NCBI GenBank assembly: GCA_937944405.1
Contig: CALDYR010000023.1
Coordinates: forward strand, 1-64,000
Length of the DNA: 64,000 bases
Reading direction: 5' to 3'
From: an uncultured Pirellulaceae bacterium
Lineage (GTDB): Bacteria > Planctomycetota > Planctomycetia > Pirellulales > Pirellulaceae
Shown one piece after another: positions 27,845-37,054 of the stretch (position 1 is the first letter of the stretch; every line of letters begins with the position of its first letter). The position numbers and the translations under genes were made by a program. Under the pieces are notes generated by a model that saw only the letters and a list, made by a program, of their open reading frames with translations, was not told the origin of the DNA and searched no databases.

Positions 27845-30800
27845 GATATCGTGAGTTCACCACTGCGTCGATCAAACAAATCATCCAGCTCCGGCATCAG
27901 CCCGTAAGCCAGTGCCAAAATTTTAATGGGGTGGATCGTTGGTTTGGTTGTTCCTTGTTCCATTTGTACTTTGCAGGCGCTACATTCAGTTGTGCCGGCC
28001 ACGATCGTCGGCGACCTCATCGCTTGGATCAATTGTAATCCCATCCGCAATGAACGGTTGTAGTTTTTGCGTTTGAGGCCGTAAGTCCCAGCCATCCCGC
28101 TACAACCCTTTTGCATCAATTCCACTTGCAGCCCCGGAATTAAACTCAACAACTTCATTCCGGGTATTTCAGTGTCACAGTCGGCTTCGATCAGGGCGCG
28201 TTGGTGGCACGGTAGATGATAACCGATTGTGGCGTTAACGGGTTTGAAGTCGAGTTCTAATTCGCCACTGCGATGCAGGCTGAGCAAGTAGGAGCTTGAG
28301 TCGGTGGTGTTTTTTGACACCATTATCGCGTCTTCGTCGTCCATTAAATTCAAATACTCGTGTTTGATGGCCAATGCGGCCGAAGGTTCGGTGGTCACAA
28401 TTTGGTAGCCCTGCCGAACCCAATCGGCCAACATTTCGACGTTGCGAGATGCAATTTTTCTGGCACGCGGAATTACGCCTTCAGATATTAGTGACATGCC
28501 GGAGACGTCCTGTCGGCTGGGAACCAGCACGTCGATGTTGTTATGTTTAAGAACGTTGCAAAACGCGATACCCAGTTCAACGTCATTCCAATTGGCGAAC
28601 ACATCAACAAAGAAAACAACTTTGCGCGAAGATTGTTTGGACGCGACATTCAATTTTGCCCGTTGGGCCCAACGTAAAAATGTCCCTGTCGCAAAAGTTG
28701 GCAGCTTCCTCCCCTGGGCAATTCCCAGCAAACGGTCTAACAACCATCGTGTGGATCGTGTTTTGAGCATGTGATTGACCAGCCAAGGGAAACTCCCAGC
28801 AAAACCATACAGCCAATCCAACCGCGTCAGCAGCGAATCTGAAAGCTTCATACCGTTGACCGAAATATATTGTGCTTTGGCTTCGACCATCAACTGTGGA
28901 ATATCGACTTGAGCCGGACATTCAAAACGGCACTGATGGCAGTTGACGCACAGATCGGCAATCTCTTTAAAGCTCTCTTTGGTGATTGTTTCGGCAGGCA
29001 GTTGGCCGGTTAAGACTCCCCGCATTAAATTCGCTTTTGCCCGTGGAGAGGCTTCTTCGCGTGGCGCTAAGCGAAACACTGGACACATGCGTTCGATTTT
29101 CACGCCGGTTCGACAACGGCCGCAGCCATTGCAATTTTGGGCTGCTGCGGCCATCGATTCAAGCGACCAATTCAGTTCCGGAGTGATCACGGGCAAAGCC
29201 GTCGAAGGTTGGCTTAAAGGTTGCGCTGAGGACGCCGTTCGACCCTTGGCCCGGTTTTTTTTCGACGTTGATGACGGCGGGGGCAATTCAGAAAGTTGCT
29301 CGGTGGACCCGAAGTCGACGTCCGCGTTGTCGGAGGTGATCGCAGGTTGGTTGTCGGCCGATGCGCGTGGACCGACATTGATTTCAAAGTGTCTTAGATT
29401 GTCGGTTAAAGCGCTGAAACGATGGCTGGCGACTTTGCCGCTGTTGAATATATCGCCTGGATCGAAGAGGTCCTTGATCTCCGAAAACACTCCGTTCAGC
29501 TTTCCGTACTGCCGTCTCAGAAACCAAGAACGGCTCAACCCATCACCGCGCGTTGCCGATACGGTGCCGTCGTACTGCAATACTTTTTCGAAAAGGTCGG
29601 TGGCGACCTTTTGCATTTTGTCGATTTGGTCGTTGCTGGCGACCTCTAAAAAAGGCCTTACATGAACGGTGCCTTGAGGCGCGTGACAAAACACCGACGC
29701 CGTCAATTCGTGCCGATTTAGGACCGCATGGACCTCTTTTAAAAATTCGGCTAATCGTTCAGGCGGGATTCCAATGTCTTCTACAAACGGGATCGCGCGT
29801 CGGTTACCCTGCATTCGATAAAGCGTCGGCACACTACGACGAGCAATCCGCCAGAATGCGTTTCTTACATCGCGCTGCGTTGTCGTTTGCGAATTGAAGG
29901 CCCACTTTTTTTTTCGAACAACCCGTTGGACAAGCTGTTCAGTTTTGTCTCTTAAACCGGCATCGTCCGCACTTTCGAATTCGACTAACAGCATCGCTTC
30001 GGCATCAACGGGAATCAGCCTACGATTCTGCGAGTTCGATTCCCTTGCCAAGGACAGCAATCGCCTATCTAAAAGGTCGCACGCAACGACACCCGATTTT
30101 GAAATCTCAACCGCCGCGCGAGCCGCCGTGTCCAAGGAGTGAAAAAATAACGCCACGACTCCCCGATGTCGAGGAACCGGAATGGTGCGCAGCTTCGCCT
30201 CCGTGATGATTCCTAACGTCCCTTCTGAACCAACAAACAATCGCGTCAGGTCGATCGCGTTAGCGTTTCGTAAATCGAAAACGTTGTATCCAGCTTGGTT
30301 AACTTTAGACGCTGGTTTTTCTTTTTGGATAAGGGAATGGTGGCGTTCCAATAGGTTCAGTATTCGCAATTGGTATGGCTTCGATTTTTTGTTAGCTGTT
30401 CTCGGTTCGCCGCCGGCGGTTTGGCATAGCGCCGATTCCACCTCGATCACGGTGCCGTCGGACAGCACGATCTGGAGACTGATCACGTGATCGCGCGGCG
30501 TTCCCGTTTTCTGCCAATGACTGCCCGATGTGTTTAAGGACAGCATTCCTCCGATGGTCGATACGTTTCGATTGGAAGGGTCCGGTCCGAACATCCGGCC
30601 GTGCGATGCAAGGTGATCGTTTAGGTCTCCTAACACTAAACCCGGTTGAACGGTGACGCTTTCTCGATCCACCGAAAGGATCTGTCGCATCGAATAAGAA
30701 AAATCTAAAATCAACCCGTTGCCCAGCGTCGCACCCAAGACGTTGGATCCTGCCCCACGCGGGATGATGGTTAAATCGTTTTCTCGAGCGTAATTGACGC

Positions 30801-30966
30801 ATGCAACCACGTCGGCGGTGTGTAGCGGGCGGACGACTCCGATCGGTTTGATCTCATATAGGCTGGCATCGCTGGCGTAGAGATGCAAAAAGGTTTCGTC
30901 GCAACGGACTTGCCCTTCGAGCAGACCTTTGAGGTCATCTTCGATTCGTGCGCGATCTGGATCCAT
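27841..30966 (-). CDS. FAD-binding and iron-sulfur oxidoreductase (D-lactate/glycolate/D-2-hydroxyacid dehydrogenase-like)
   Basis: 1041 residues combining two modules. The N-terminal half is a PCMH/VAO-type FAD-binding domain with IIPRGAGSNVLGATLGNGLI and VTVQPGLVLGDL and GMLSLNTSGSHW, plus GSEGTLGIITEAKL. After a low-complexity linker at about residues 545-605 come two iron-sulfur motifs, CNGCGRCRTGVKIERMCPVF and CVNCHQCRFECPAQVDIPQ, then a CCG-type segment with GYHLPCHQRAL and GCSGMAGTYGLK. This GlcD/GlcF-like fusion oxidises a 2-hydroxyacid and passes electrons to quinone. D-lactate and D-2-hydroxyglutarate (YdiJ-type) are the usual substrates; the substrate here is not known. Follows acpS after 59 bases. 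Confidence 0.9.
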   Translation of the reverse strand: MDPDRARIEDDLKGLLEGQVRCDETFLHLYASDASLYEIKPIGVVRPLHTADVVACVNYARENDLTIIPRGAGSNVLGATLGNGLILDFSYSMRQILSVDRESVTVQPGLVLGDLNDHLASHGRMFGPDPSNRNVSTIGGMLSLNTSGSHWQKTGTPRDHVISLQIVLSDGTVIEVESALCQTAGGEPRTANKKSKPYQLRILNLLERHHSLIQKEKPASKVNQAGYNVFDLRNANAIDLTRLFVGSEGTLGIITEAKLRTIPVPRHRGVVALFFHSLDTAARAAVEISKSGVVACDLLDRRLLSLARESNSQNRRLIPVDAEAMLLVEFESADDAGLRDKTEQLVQRVVRKKKWAFNSQTTTQRDVRNAFWRIARRSVPTLYRMQGNRRAIPFVEDIGIPPERLAEFLKEVHAVLNRHELTASVFCHAPQGTVHVRPFLEVASNDQIDKMQKVATDLFEKVLQYDGTVSATRGDGLSRSWFLRRQYGKLNGVFSEIKDLFDPGDIFNSGKVASHRFSALTDNLRHFEINVGPRASADNQPAITSDNADVDFGSTEQLSELPPPSSTSKKNRAKGRTASSAQPLSQPSTALPVITPELNWSLESMAAAAQNCNGCGRCRTGVKIERMCPVFRLAPREEASPRAKANLMRGVLTGQLPAETITKESFKEIADLCVNCHQCRFECPAQVDIPQLMVEAKAQYISVNGMKLSDSLLTRLDWLYGFAGSFPWLVNHMLKTRSTRWLLDRLLGIAQGRKLPTFATGTFLRWAQRAKLNVASKQSSRKVVFFVDVFANWNDVELGIAFCNVLKHNNIDVLVPSRQDVSGMSLISEGVIPRARKIASRNVEMLADWVRQGYQIVTTEPSAALAIKHEYLNLMDDEDAIMVSKNTTDSSSYLLSLHRSGELELDFKPVNATIGYHLPCHQRALIEADCDTEIPGMKLLSLIPGLQVELMQKGCSGMAGTYGLKRKNYNRSLRMGLQLIQAMRSPTIVAGTTECSACKVQMEQGTTKPTIHPIKILALAYGLMPELDDLFDRRSGELTIS

Positions 30967-31025
30967 TAGGCGAATCTAATTCAGAAAATTTGAACAATGT
31001 GTGTTAATGGTGAACGAACGCTGGT

Positions 31026-31424
31026 TTACTCCAGCGATTCACCTTTTCCCATCGCGGTAGCAAACGCGGTGGCGAACAAACGGCAATGGGATATCGTGAT
31101 CAAGATCTCTTCAATGCCGCGATCGGCACAGACGTCGACGGCCTTACCATTGAGCTTCACATAGGGTTTTCCGCCCATTTGATTGATCACTTCGATGTCG
31201 GTCCACTTAATTCCCTTGGACCAACCGGTCCCGATGGCTTTGAGGATCGCTTCTTTGGCCGCCCATCTTCCGGCGTAGTGTTGGACCGCGGATTTGCGGG
31301 GCCCGCAATACGTGATTTCGCCGCTTGTGAATACTTTTTCGATGAACGTGTCATCGTGTTTCTCGATCATGTCGCCAATCCGAGCGCATTCGACGATGTC
31401 GGTACCGATGCCAATAACATTCAT
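31026..31424 (-). CDS. acpS: Holo-[acyl-carrier-protein] synthase
   Basis: 132-residue phosphopantetheinyl transferase of the AcpS type that converts apo-ACP to holo-ACP with CoA. MNVIGIGTDIVECARI carries the metal-binding Asp (GTDIVE). The second signature is HYAGRWAAKEAILKAIGTG, with the Glu that coordinates magnesium. The ATG at 31424 has GGAG at 6-base spacing. It follows trpS by 18 bases and precedes the oxidoreductase by 59, in an operon. Confidence 0.95.
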   Translation of the reverse strand: MNVIGIGTDIVECARIGDMIEKHDDTFIEKVFTSGEITYCGPRKSAVQHYAGRWAAKEAILKAIGTGWSKGIKWTDIEVINQMGGKPYVKLNGKAVDVCADRGIEEILITISHCRLFATAFATAMGKGESLE

Positions 31425-31442
31425 GGTTAACTCCGGTGAGTT

Positions 31443-32405
31443 CTATTTGAGACCGCAGGCTTGTTGCGCTCTTAGTAAAACTTCGCCGGCTTTCTTTCGC
31501 GCCGCTGCGGCTCCGTCGCCAAGAATTTGTTTAACCTCTTCTGGTTTTGCGGCAAGCGCCGCCCGTCGTTCAAACGCCGGTGCGAAGAAGGTTTCGGCTG
31601 CGCTGGCCAATTGTTTTTTGATGTCGCCGTAGCCAAAACCACCGGCCTGATACTGCGCCGCCATTGCCTCGACATCGCTCTGATCACCAAAGAGGGAGAA
31701 TAGTTGGAACAAGTGATCGGTTTGCGGATCCTTGGCTTGGTGCATTTCGCGTGAATCCGTCGAAATTCTCATCACCTTCTTCTTCATCGATTTAGGCGTT
31801 TCGAAAATCTCGATGAAGTTGTCGTAGCTTTTCGACATTTTATCTCCGTCGGTACCTGGCACCTTCGCCGACGAATCAAGAATTTTTGCTTCGGGAATCA
31901 CGAAAACTTCACCGTACTGGTGATTGAAAGCTTTCGCGATATCGCGGCACACTTCGATGTGTTGTTTTTGGTCCTCGCCAACAGGGACAATGTTGGCATC
32001 GTAAGCCAAAATATCGGCGGCCTGCAAAACCGGGTACGCAAACAGGCCCGCAACAACGGGTAATCCTTTGGAGATTTTATCTTTGTAGGAAACGCAGCGT
32101 TCCAGCAATCCCATCGGGGTCCCTGCCAACAATAGCCAACAAAGTTCTGAAACTTCGGGGACGTCTGATTGGATGAATAAGTTCGCCTGGTCGGGGTCGA
32201 GCCCCAGCGCCAATAAATCCAACGCCGCATCCCATGAATACTGTTTCAGCATTTCCTTATCGCGCACCGTATTTAGTGCATGTAGGTTGGCGACAAAATA
32301 ATACGCTTCATCGGCTGATTGCAAATCAATATACTGCTTGATCGCGCCGAAGTAGTTTCCCCAATGGGGCCGACCGGTGGGCTGGATGCCCGAAAGAACA
32401 CGCAT
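31443..32405 (-). CDS. trpS: Tryptophanyl-tRNA synthetase
   Basis: 320-residue class I synthetase charging tRNA-Trp. The HIGH equivalent is in GIQPTGRPHWGNYFGAI, and the KMSKS loop is DGDKMSKSYDN. The segment WLLLAGTPMGLLERC and the YPVLQAADILAYDA helix are typical of bacterial TrpRS, and the length is normal. First gene of the minus-strand seven-gene operon. The tRNA-like element lies about 200 bases upstream on the other strand. Confidence 0.96.
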   Translation of the reverse strand: MRVLSGIQPTGRPHWGNYFGAIKQYIDLQSADEAYYFVANLHALNTVRDKEMLKQYSWDAALDLLALGLDPDQANLFIQSDVPEVSELCWLLLAGTPMGLLERCVSYKDKISKGLPVVAGLFAYPVLQAADILAYDANIVPVGEDQKQHIEVCRDIAKAFNHQYGEVFVIPEAKILDSSAKVPGTDGDKMSKSYDNFIEIFETPKSMKKKVMRISTDSREMHQAKDPQTDHLFQLFSLFGDQSDVEAMAAQYQAGGFGYGDIKKQLASAAETFFAPAFERRAALAAKPEEVKQILGDGAAAARKKAGEVLLRAQQACGLK

Positions 32406-32834
32406 GGATGTCTCGTGGATGTCTCGGTAAGTGAAGATGATACCCCATCGATTTTAACCGATTTTCACGAATTCAAGAATGACCAACCCCCCCAGATTGA
32501 ACAACGATGGAAATCCAAGTTGCGGGATGCGGTCGAACGGTGGGGTTGTTACATTAGTAGCGGCAAACCAGTAGCTGGTAGCTTTTGCTTGGTACTGTTC
32601 TTCCGTAGGCTCCGTTAGTTTAATCAGAAAACGCTTGAACAGTGTTCGAGAGATGCCGGTTCAACACCGGTACGGGGCGCCTTTTACCGCTGTCAGCTTT
32701 CATTTCGGTTCGGTAGCGGTTGAGCATCGCTTGGGCAACGGGTGTTTTTTTTCCGGCTCCGCTGGATTGGATATCACGGCTTTCCATTTATGTTCGTCTC
32801 CCACGTTCATCAATCATATTTCCGTAGAGTGACC
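32406..32834. other. Divergent intergenic region with a tRNA-like element
   Basis: 430 bases between divergent trpS and ppk2. It holds promoters for both and, on the plus strand, a tRNA-like cloverleaf at 32609-32679 (reported separately). An 11-base direct repeat TGGATGTCTCG occurs twice next to the trpS start (about 32405-32428). Confidence 0.5.
32609..32679 (+). tRNA. tRNA-like element with abnormal anticodon loop (possible tRNA pseudogene)
   Basis: A full cloverleaf can be drawn. The 7-bp acceptor is GCTCCGT/ACGGGGC with one G-U pair; bases 8-9 are TA; the D stem is GTTT/AAAC. The anticodon stem is CTTGA/TCGAG (5 bp, one G-U). The four-base variable part is AGAT, and the T arm is GCCGG-TTCAACA-CCGGT with an exact consensus T loop. 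The discriminator is G, followed by CC and then T rather than a CCA end. Two elements are wrong: the D loop AATCAGA lacks the GG that docks onto the T loop, and the anticodon loop ACAGTGT has C where U33 should be, giving an improbable AGT anticodon. All stems are intact, so decay in loops only, or a non-translational tRNA, are both possible. Identity is not assigned. Confidence 0.55.
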
Positions 32835-33656
32835 ATGAGCAATTTTGAAATCGCGGTTCCCCACACCGTCAAACCAGGGGCCAAGGTTAAACTCAAATCG
32901 ATCGCGACGTTGCCACCGGACGCGATCAAGTTCAACAAAAAATCAGCGCGAGCTCAAATCGCGGCCAATGCGTTGGAGATGGCGGAGCTGGCGAAACGGC
33001 TCTACGCGGAAGACAAACGCAGTATCCTGCTGGTGCTGCAAGGGATGGACACCGCAGGGAAAGACGGCACGATTCGCTGGGTGATGCGGGGCATGAACCC
33101 GACCAGTTGCCAAGTCCACTCTTTTAAAGTTCCGTCTGCCGAAGAAGCCGATCACGATTTTCTTTGGCGGAACCATATCGCGGCGCCTCGACGGGGCAAT
33201 ATCGGAATTTTCAACCGGTCTCACTACGAAGAGGTTTTAGTTGTCCGCGTTCACAATCTCAAACCCGAATCGCGTTGGCAGAAACACTACGGGTTAATCA
33301 ATGATTTTGAAAACCTATTGTCGCAATGCGATACGAAAATCGTAAAGTGCTTTCTACACATCAGCAAAGACCGCCAACGGGAGCGACTGCAAGCGCGATT
33401 GGACGACCCGACAAAGCACTGGAAGTTCAGCTTGGGCGACCTCGAAGAAAGAAAGTTGTGGGACGACTACCAAGCAGCCTATCAAGACGCGCTGGAAAAG
33501 TGCAGCACACCCTTTGCACCATGGCATGTGATTCCGTCGGACAAGAAGTGGTATCGCAATCTGGTCATCAGCGCGCTTTTGAAAAAAACGCTTCTCGAGA
33601 TGGACCCGCAATACCCTCAACCCGAAAGCGACTATGCCGGGGTCGTGGTGAAATAG
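32835..33656 (+). CDS. ppk2: Polyphosphate kinase 2 (PPK2) family
   Basis: 273 residues from the ATG at 32835; the track start (32742) is upstream and adds a hydrophobic stretch not seen in PPK2. The enzyme uses polyphosphate to phosphorylate nucleoside mono- or diphosphates. The Walker A-like motif is LVLQGMDTAGKDGTIRWVM, followed by FKVPSAEEADHDFLWR and the Walker B region GNIGIFNRSHYEEVLVVRVH. Length and motifs fit a single-domain PPK2 class. Which class cannot be told from sequence alone. It is alone on the plus strand. Confidence 0.92.
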   Translation: MSNFEIAVPHTVKPGAKVKLKSIATLPPDAIKFNKKSARAQIAANALEMAELAKRLYAEDKRSILLVLQGMDTAGKDGTIRWVMRGMNPTSCQVHSFKVPSAEEADHDFLWRNHIAAPRRGNIGIFNRSHYEEVLVVRVHNLKPESRWQKHYGLINDFENLLSQCDTKIVKCFLHISKDRQRERLQARLDDPTKHWKFSLGDLEERKLWDDYQAAYQDALEKCSTPFAPWHVIPSDKKWYRNLVISALLKKTLLEMDPQYPQPESDYAGVVVK

Positions 33657-33922
33657 AAACCTAGATCTTGAGGTTCGATCCCGGCAGCTTACGATCTGGT
33701 GCTGCGATGAAATTCGTGGGGCCTAACCGCCTACCGGGGGGTATAGCGGGGCAGTTCCGTCGTCGTTATGCCCATTCGCCGTAATTCCCCCTGCAATGAA
33801 TCGACTTGAGATTTTGGAGGATCCGACATCGCCGACGAATTTCCCATTAAGCTCCCTGAAGCAACTGCGATTTTTCGTGCGATCAAAAGATGAAGCCCGC
33901 AGCGCCGATCTATAGAGCCGAT

Positions 33923-35416
33923 CTATAGAGCCGCCAAAAACGATTCTGCGTTTTTCAAATGTGTATCAAGTTTGGATTGATCCATTTTTTTGGCCATGCT
34001 GCACATCATCGCCCATCGCGGATTTTTTGCCAGCGCATCGCTGTGCCGCCAAATCCAACGCCAATAAAGCCCATCCCAAACCTCGCACCACGGCCCCGGT
34101 TTGTAGTGGCTCATTTTCCTCACATACGACGAACCCGAAAAATATGGCTTGGTCGTAATCAATCCGCCATCGGCATGTTGGCTCATGGAGTATGCGTTAG
34201 GAACCATCACCCAATCGTAGCTATCGATGAACATTTCCATAAACCAGCGATAGATTTCGTCCGGATCAAATTCGCATAGAAACATGAACCCGCCCAACAC
34301 CATCAAACGTTCGATGTGATGGCAGTATCCAGTTTCCAGCACACGTTCAATGGTGTCGTCCAAAGGCAGAATCCCGGTTGTCGCGTCATAAAAAGACTTA
34401 GGAATTTTGCGGCGGTGATTCCAGTGATTGGTCGTCCGCATCGTAACGCCCAAATCTTGATAGGTCGCGCGAATGAACTCTCGCCAGCCGATGATTTGAC
34501 GCACGAATCCTTCGACCGAATTGATCGGCACGTCATGCTTTTCTACAAACGCCATGGTCTCCTTAATGACCTGATTGGGCGTCAGCAAACCGGTATTCAG
34601 CATCGGGGTCAGCACACTGTGCCACAGCCAAGACTCTCCTTGGAGTATCGCGTCTTCGTAGACGCCGAAGTTCTCAAACCGATTTTTCAAAAACTCCACC
34701 AGCCACCGTTGGGCCGCGGCGTGGTCGGTTGGGTAGTACATCGTTTCCGCATTGCCGTAATTGTCGCCAAACCTTTTCAGCACATACTGCCGCGCTTCAC
34801 TGTCGATCGCGTCGGTTTTTACCGAAGGTATGGTGGGGATGTCCCGTAGCAGCGTCTTGGGGATCTTTTTCCGATTGTCATCGTCAAAACTCCACTTGCC
34901 GCCGACCGGTTGGTCGTCCACCATCAACAGATCCAACCGGCGGCGTTGGAATTTGTAAAAATCGGCCATGAACCACCGTTTTTTTCCCTTACGATAATCT
35001 GTGTTCTCGTGCGGGAGATTGATAAACCCAGGACTGTCTAGGTACTCGATCGGCAGCTTTAATTGCTTACAGAATCGGGCAATCCGTTTCTCCAACATGT
35101 AATCGGTTGGTTGTGTCGTTATCAGTTTTTTCGGGGATGACTTGAGACCCTGCTTAATTCTCTTGAGATGACGCAGCAGCGCGTCCTGTTTTGGGTCGTA
35201 GTCCAAATACAGTGTTTCAATTCCTTTTTCGTTCAGGCGATTTTCGAAACGCTTCATCGTTGAACGGTGAAACCATAGCTTTTGCTTGTGGAACGTCGCC
35301 GGGTATTGGCTGTCACCGAAGAAAAGGCTGTCTTCAATTAACACCACGCGCGAAGGACGAAGTTTTAACCCCGGATGATCAGCGAACAACTGATGCGGAA
35401 AAATTAGTAGATTCAA
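33923..35416 (-). CDS. PhrB-type photolyase/cryptochrome without the usual Fe-S cysteines
   Basis: 497 residues from the TTG at 35416 (LNLLIFPHQLF), because family members start at this strand; the track's ATG lies 126 bases upstream and overlaps phr. The protein matches the FeS-BCP/PhrB family: LIFPHQLFADHP, SLFFGDSQYPATFHKQKLWFHR, then EGFVRQIIGWREFIRATY and YCHHIERLMVLGGFMFLCEF, and SYDWVMVPNAYSMSQHADGG. In Agrobacterium PhrB the cluster uses four Cys including a C-x2-C pair after the MSxY segment. Here that region reads KMSHYKPGPWCEVWDGLYW with just one Cys, so the [4Fe-4S] site is not recognisable. FAD-binding residues appear kept. Divergent from phr with a 64-base gap. Confidence 0.8.
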   Translation of the reverse strand: MNLLIFPHQLFADHPGLKLRPSRVVLIEDSLFFGDSQYPATFHKQKLWFHRSTMKRFENRLNEKGIETLYLDYDPKQDALLRHLKRIKQGLKSSPKKLITTQPTDYMLEKRIARFCKQLKLPIEYLDSPGFINLPHENTDYRKGKKRWFMADFYKFQRRRLDLLMVDDQPVGGKWSFDDDNRKKIPKTLLRDIPTIPSVKTDAIDSEARQYVLKRFGDNYGNAETMYYPTDHAAAQRWLVEFLKNRFENFGVYEDAILQGESWLWHSVLTPMLNTGLLTPNQVIKETMAFVEKHDVPINSVEGFVRQIIGWREFIRATYQDLGVTMRTTNHWNHRRKIPKSFYDATTGILPLDDTIERVLETGYCHHIERLMVLGGFMFLCEFDPDEIYRWFMEMFIDSYDWVMVPNAYSMSQHADGGLITTKPYFSGSSYVRKMSHYKPGPWCEVWDGLYWRWIWRHSDALAKNPRWAMMCSMAKKMDQSKLDTHLKNAESFLAAL

Positions 35417-35480
35417 ATGAGCTCGACTTACGTTATAACGTGATAGATTTGCGTGAACGAATGAAGGAAAACACAATACG

Positions 35481-36896
35481 ATGAGAAATTTGGTTTGGTT
35501 CCGTCGCGACCTACGTCTCCACGACAATACGGCGCTGTTCAATGCCTGTAAAGACGCAGAAGACGGCGTGGTGGCGGTATACTACCTGACGCCCCAGCAA
35601 TGGAGTTCGCACGACGATGCTTCTTTGAAGGTAAATTTCTGGTTGGAGAATCTGACCCTGCTTTCGAAGGCATTAGAAAAAATCAACATCCCGTTGCTGA
35701 TTGAAACCTGCCATCAATTTTCCGATGTGCCCGAGGCGATGATTGCATTGGCCAAAAAACACCAATGCAACGATATTTTCTTCAACCGAGAATACGAATT
35801 CAACGAACAACGTCGCGACGAATCTGTCCTGCGTGCCGCCGAGAGCCCTAAAATTGGCGTGCACCGATTCCACGATCGCGTCATCGTTCCGCCGCACGAA
35901 ATCAAAACCAAGGAAGACAAATTCTACTCTGTTTTCACTCCCTATCGCAAACAGTGGGACAAAATCGCAGCCGAGTGCGCCACCGTTTTACCGGAACCGA
36001 CGAAACAGAAATCGATTAACATTTCGCCAGACGACATCCCCAAACGCGTCCAAGGATTTCATTTGGAAGGTTTGCCAAACGCGCTCTGGCCTGCCGGGGA
36101 AGTCGAAGCCCATCGGCGTTTGGAAACATTCCTAGAAAAGATCAACGGTTATGGCAACGCGCGCGATATCCCGGCGGTTGATGGTACCAGTCAGCTTTCG
36201 CCGTATTTGGCCGCTGGAGTCATTTCGCCTCGCCAGTGCCTTGTACCTGCGATCGAGGCTAACGGCGGTTGCGTTGGCGGGGACTGCGGTGCCGCGACGT
36301 GGATTTCCGAACTGACGTGGCGTGACTTTTACACACATGTGATGGTCGGGTTTCCGCGCGTTTGCAAAACTCAACCCTTCAAACAACAAACGGAAAAACT
36401 GAAGTGGCGTCGGTCCGAACAAGACTTTGAGGCGTGGAAAGCGGGCCGCACCGGTTATCCGATCGTAGACGCCGGAATGCGGCAGTTAAATGCAACAGGT
36501 TGGATGCACAATCGTTTGCGGATGGTGACTGCGATGTTTCTGACAAAGAATTTGCTGATCGATTGGCGATTGGGAGAACGATACTTCATGGAAAAGCTCG
36601 TCGACGGTGATCTTGCCGCCAATAATGGCGGCTGGCAATGGTCGGCCTCTACGGGCACCGACGCGGTCCCTTACTTTCGCATCTTCAGTCCCTTCAGCCA
36701 AAGTAAACGATTTGATCCCGACGCAATTTTCATCAAAAATCTATGTCCGGAATTAGCTGACGTGCCGGCCAAAGCGATCCACGATCTCGCTAAACTGCCG
36801 ATTGCGTTACGGAATGCAGGTTCGGATTACCCCGGCTATATTGTCGATTACAAATCCAGCCGAGCCCGTGCGTTATCCGCGTTTAAGGCTCTGTGA
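35481..36896 (+). CDS. phr: Deoxyribodipyrimidine photolyase, class I CPD
   Basis: 471 residues with the antenna domain first (RNLVWFRRDLRLHDNTAL; about residues 1-130) and the helical FAD domain after about 200. Family signatures are WISELTWRDFYTHVM, GRTGYPIVDAGMRQL, GWMHNRLRMVTAMFLTKNLLIDWR and the GDLAANNGGWQWSASTGTDAVPYFRIFSP block that binds FAD. It repairs cyclobutane pyrimidine dimers using blue light. It lies back to back with the PhrB-like gene; the short shared region probably carries both promoters. Confidence 0.93.
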   Translation: MRNLVWFRRDLRLHDNTALFNACKDAEDGVVAVYYLTPQQWSSHDDASLKVNFWLENLTLLSKALEKINIPLLIETCHQFSDVPEAMIALAKKHQCNDIFFNREYEFNEQRRDESVLRAAESPKIGVHRFHDRVIVPPHEIKTKEDKFYSVFTPYRKQWDKIAAECATVLPEPTKQKSINISPDDIPKRVQGFHLEGLPNALWPAGEVEAHRRLETFLEKINGYGNARDIPAVDGTSQLSPYLAAGVISPRQCLVPAIEANGGCVGGDCGAATWISELTWRDFYTHVMVGFPRVCKTQPFKQQTEKLKWRRSEQDFEAWKAGRTGYPIVDAGMRQLNATGWMHNRLRMVTAMFLTKNLLIDWRLGERYFMEKLVDGDLAANNGGWQWSASTGTDAVPYFRIFSPFSQSKRFDPDAIFIKNLCPELADVPAKAIHDLAKLPIALRNAGSDYPGYIVDYKSSRARALSAFKAL

Positions 36897-37054
36897 CGTG
36901 GCGTTGAATTGGAGAAGTTTTACCTGACGTGCCGTGATATGATAAGGTTTGAAACGGCGTCTTTGATCCTGTTGATCGCGTTGGATCCGTTTTTAGCCCC
37001 CGTTGATTCCATTACCATACTTAATTCATCACATTCGAACCCCAGAAAAATACC

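Noticed and set aside
33671-33690. T-arm-like string GGTTCGATCCC
   Set aside because: The flanking bases do not form a stem or a cloverleaf, unlike the element at 32609-32679.
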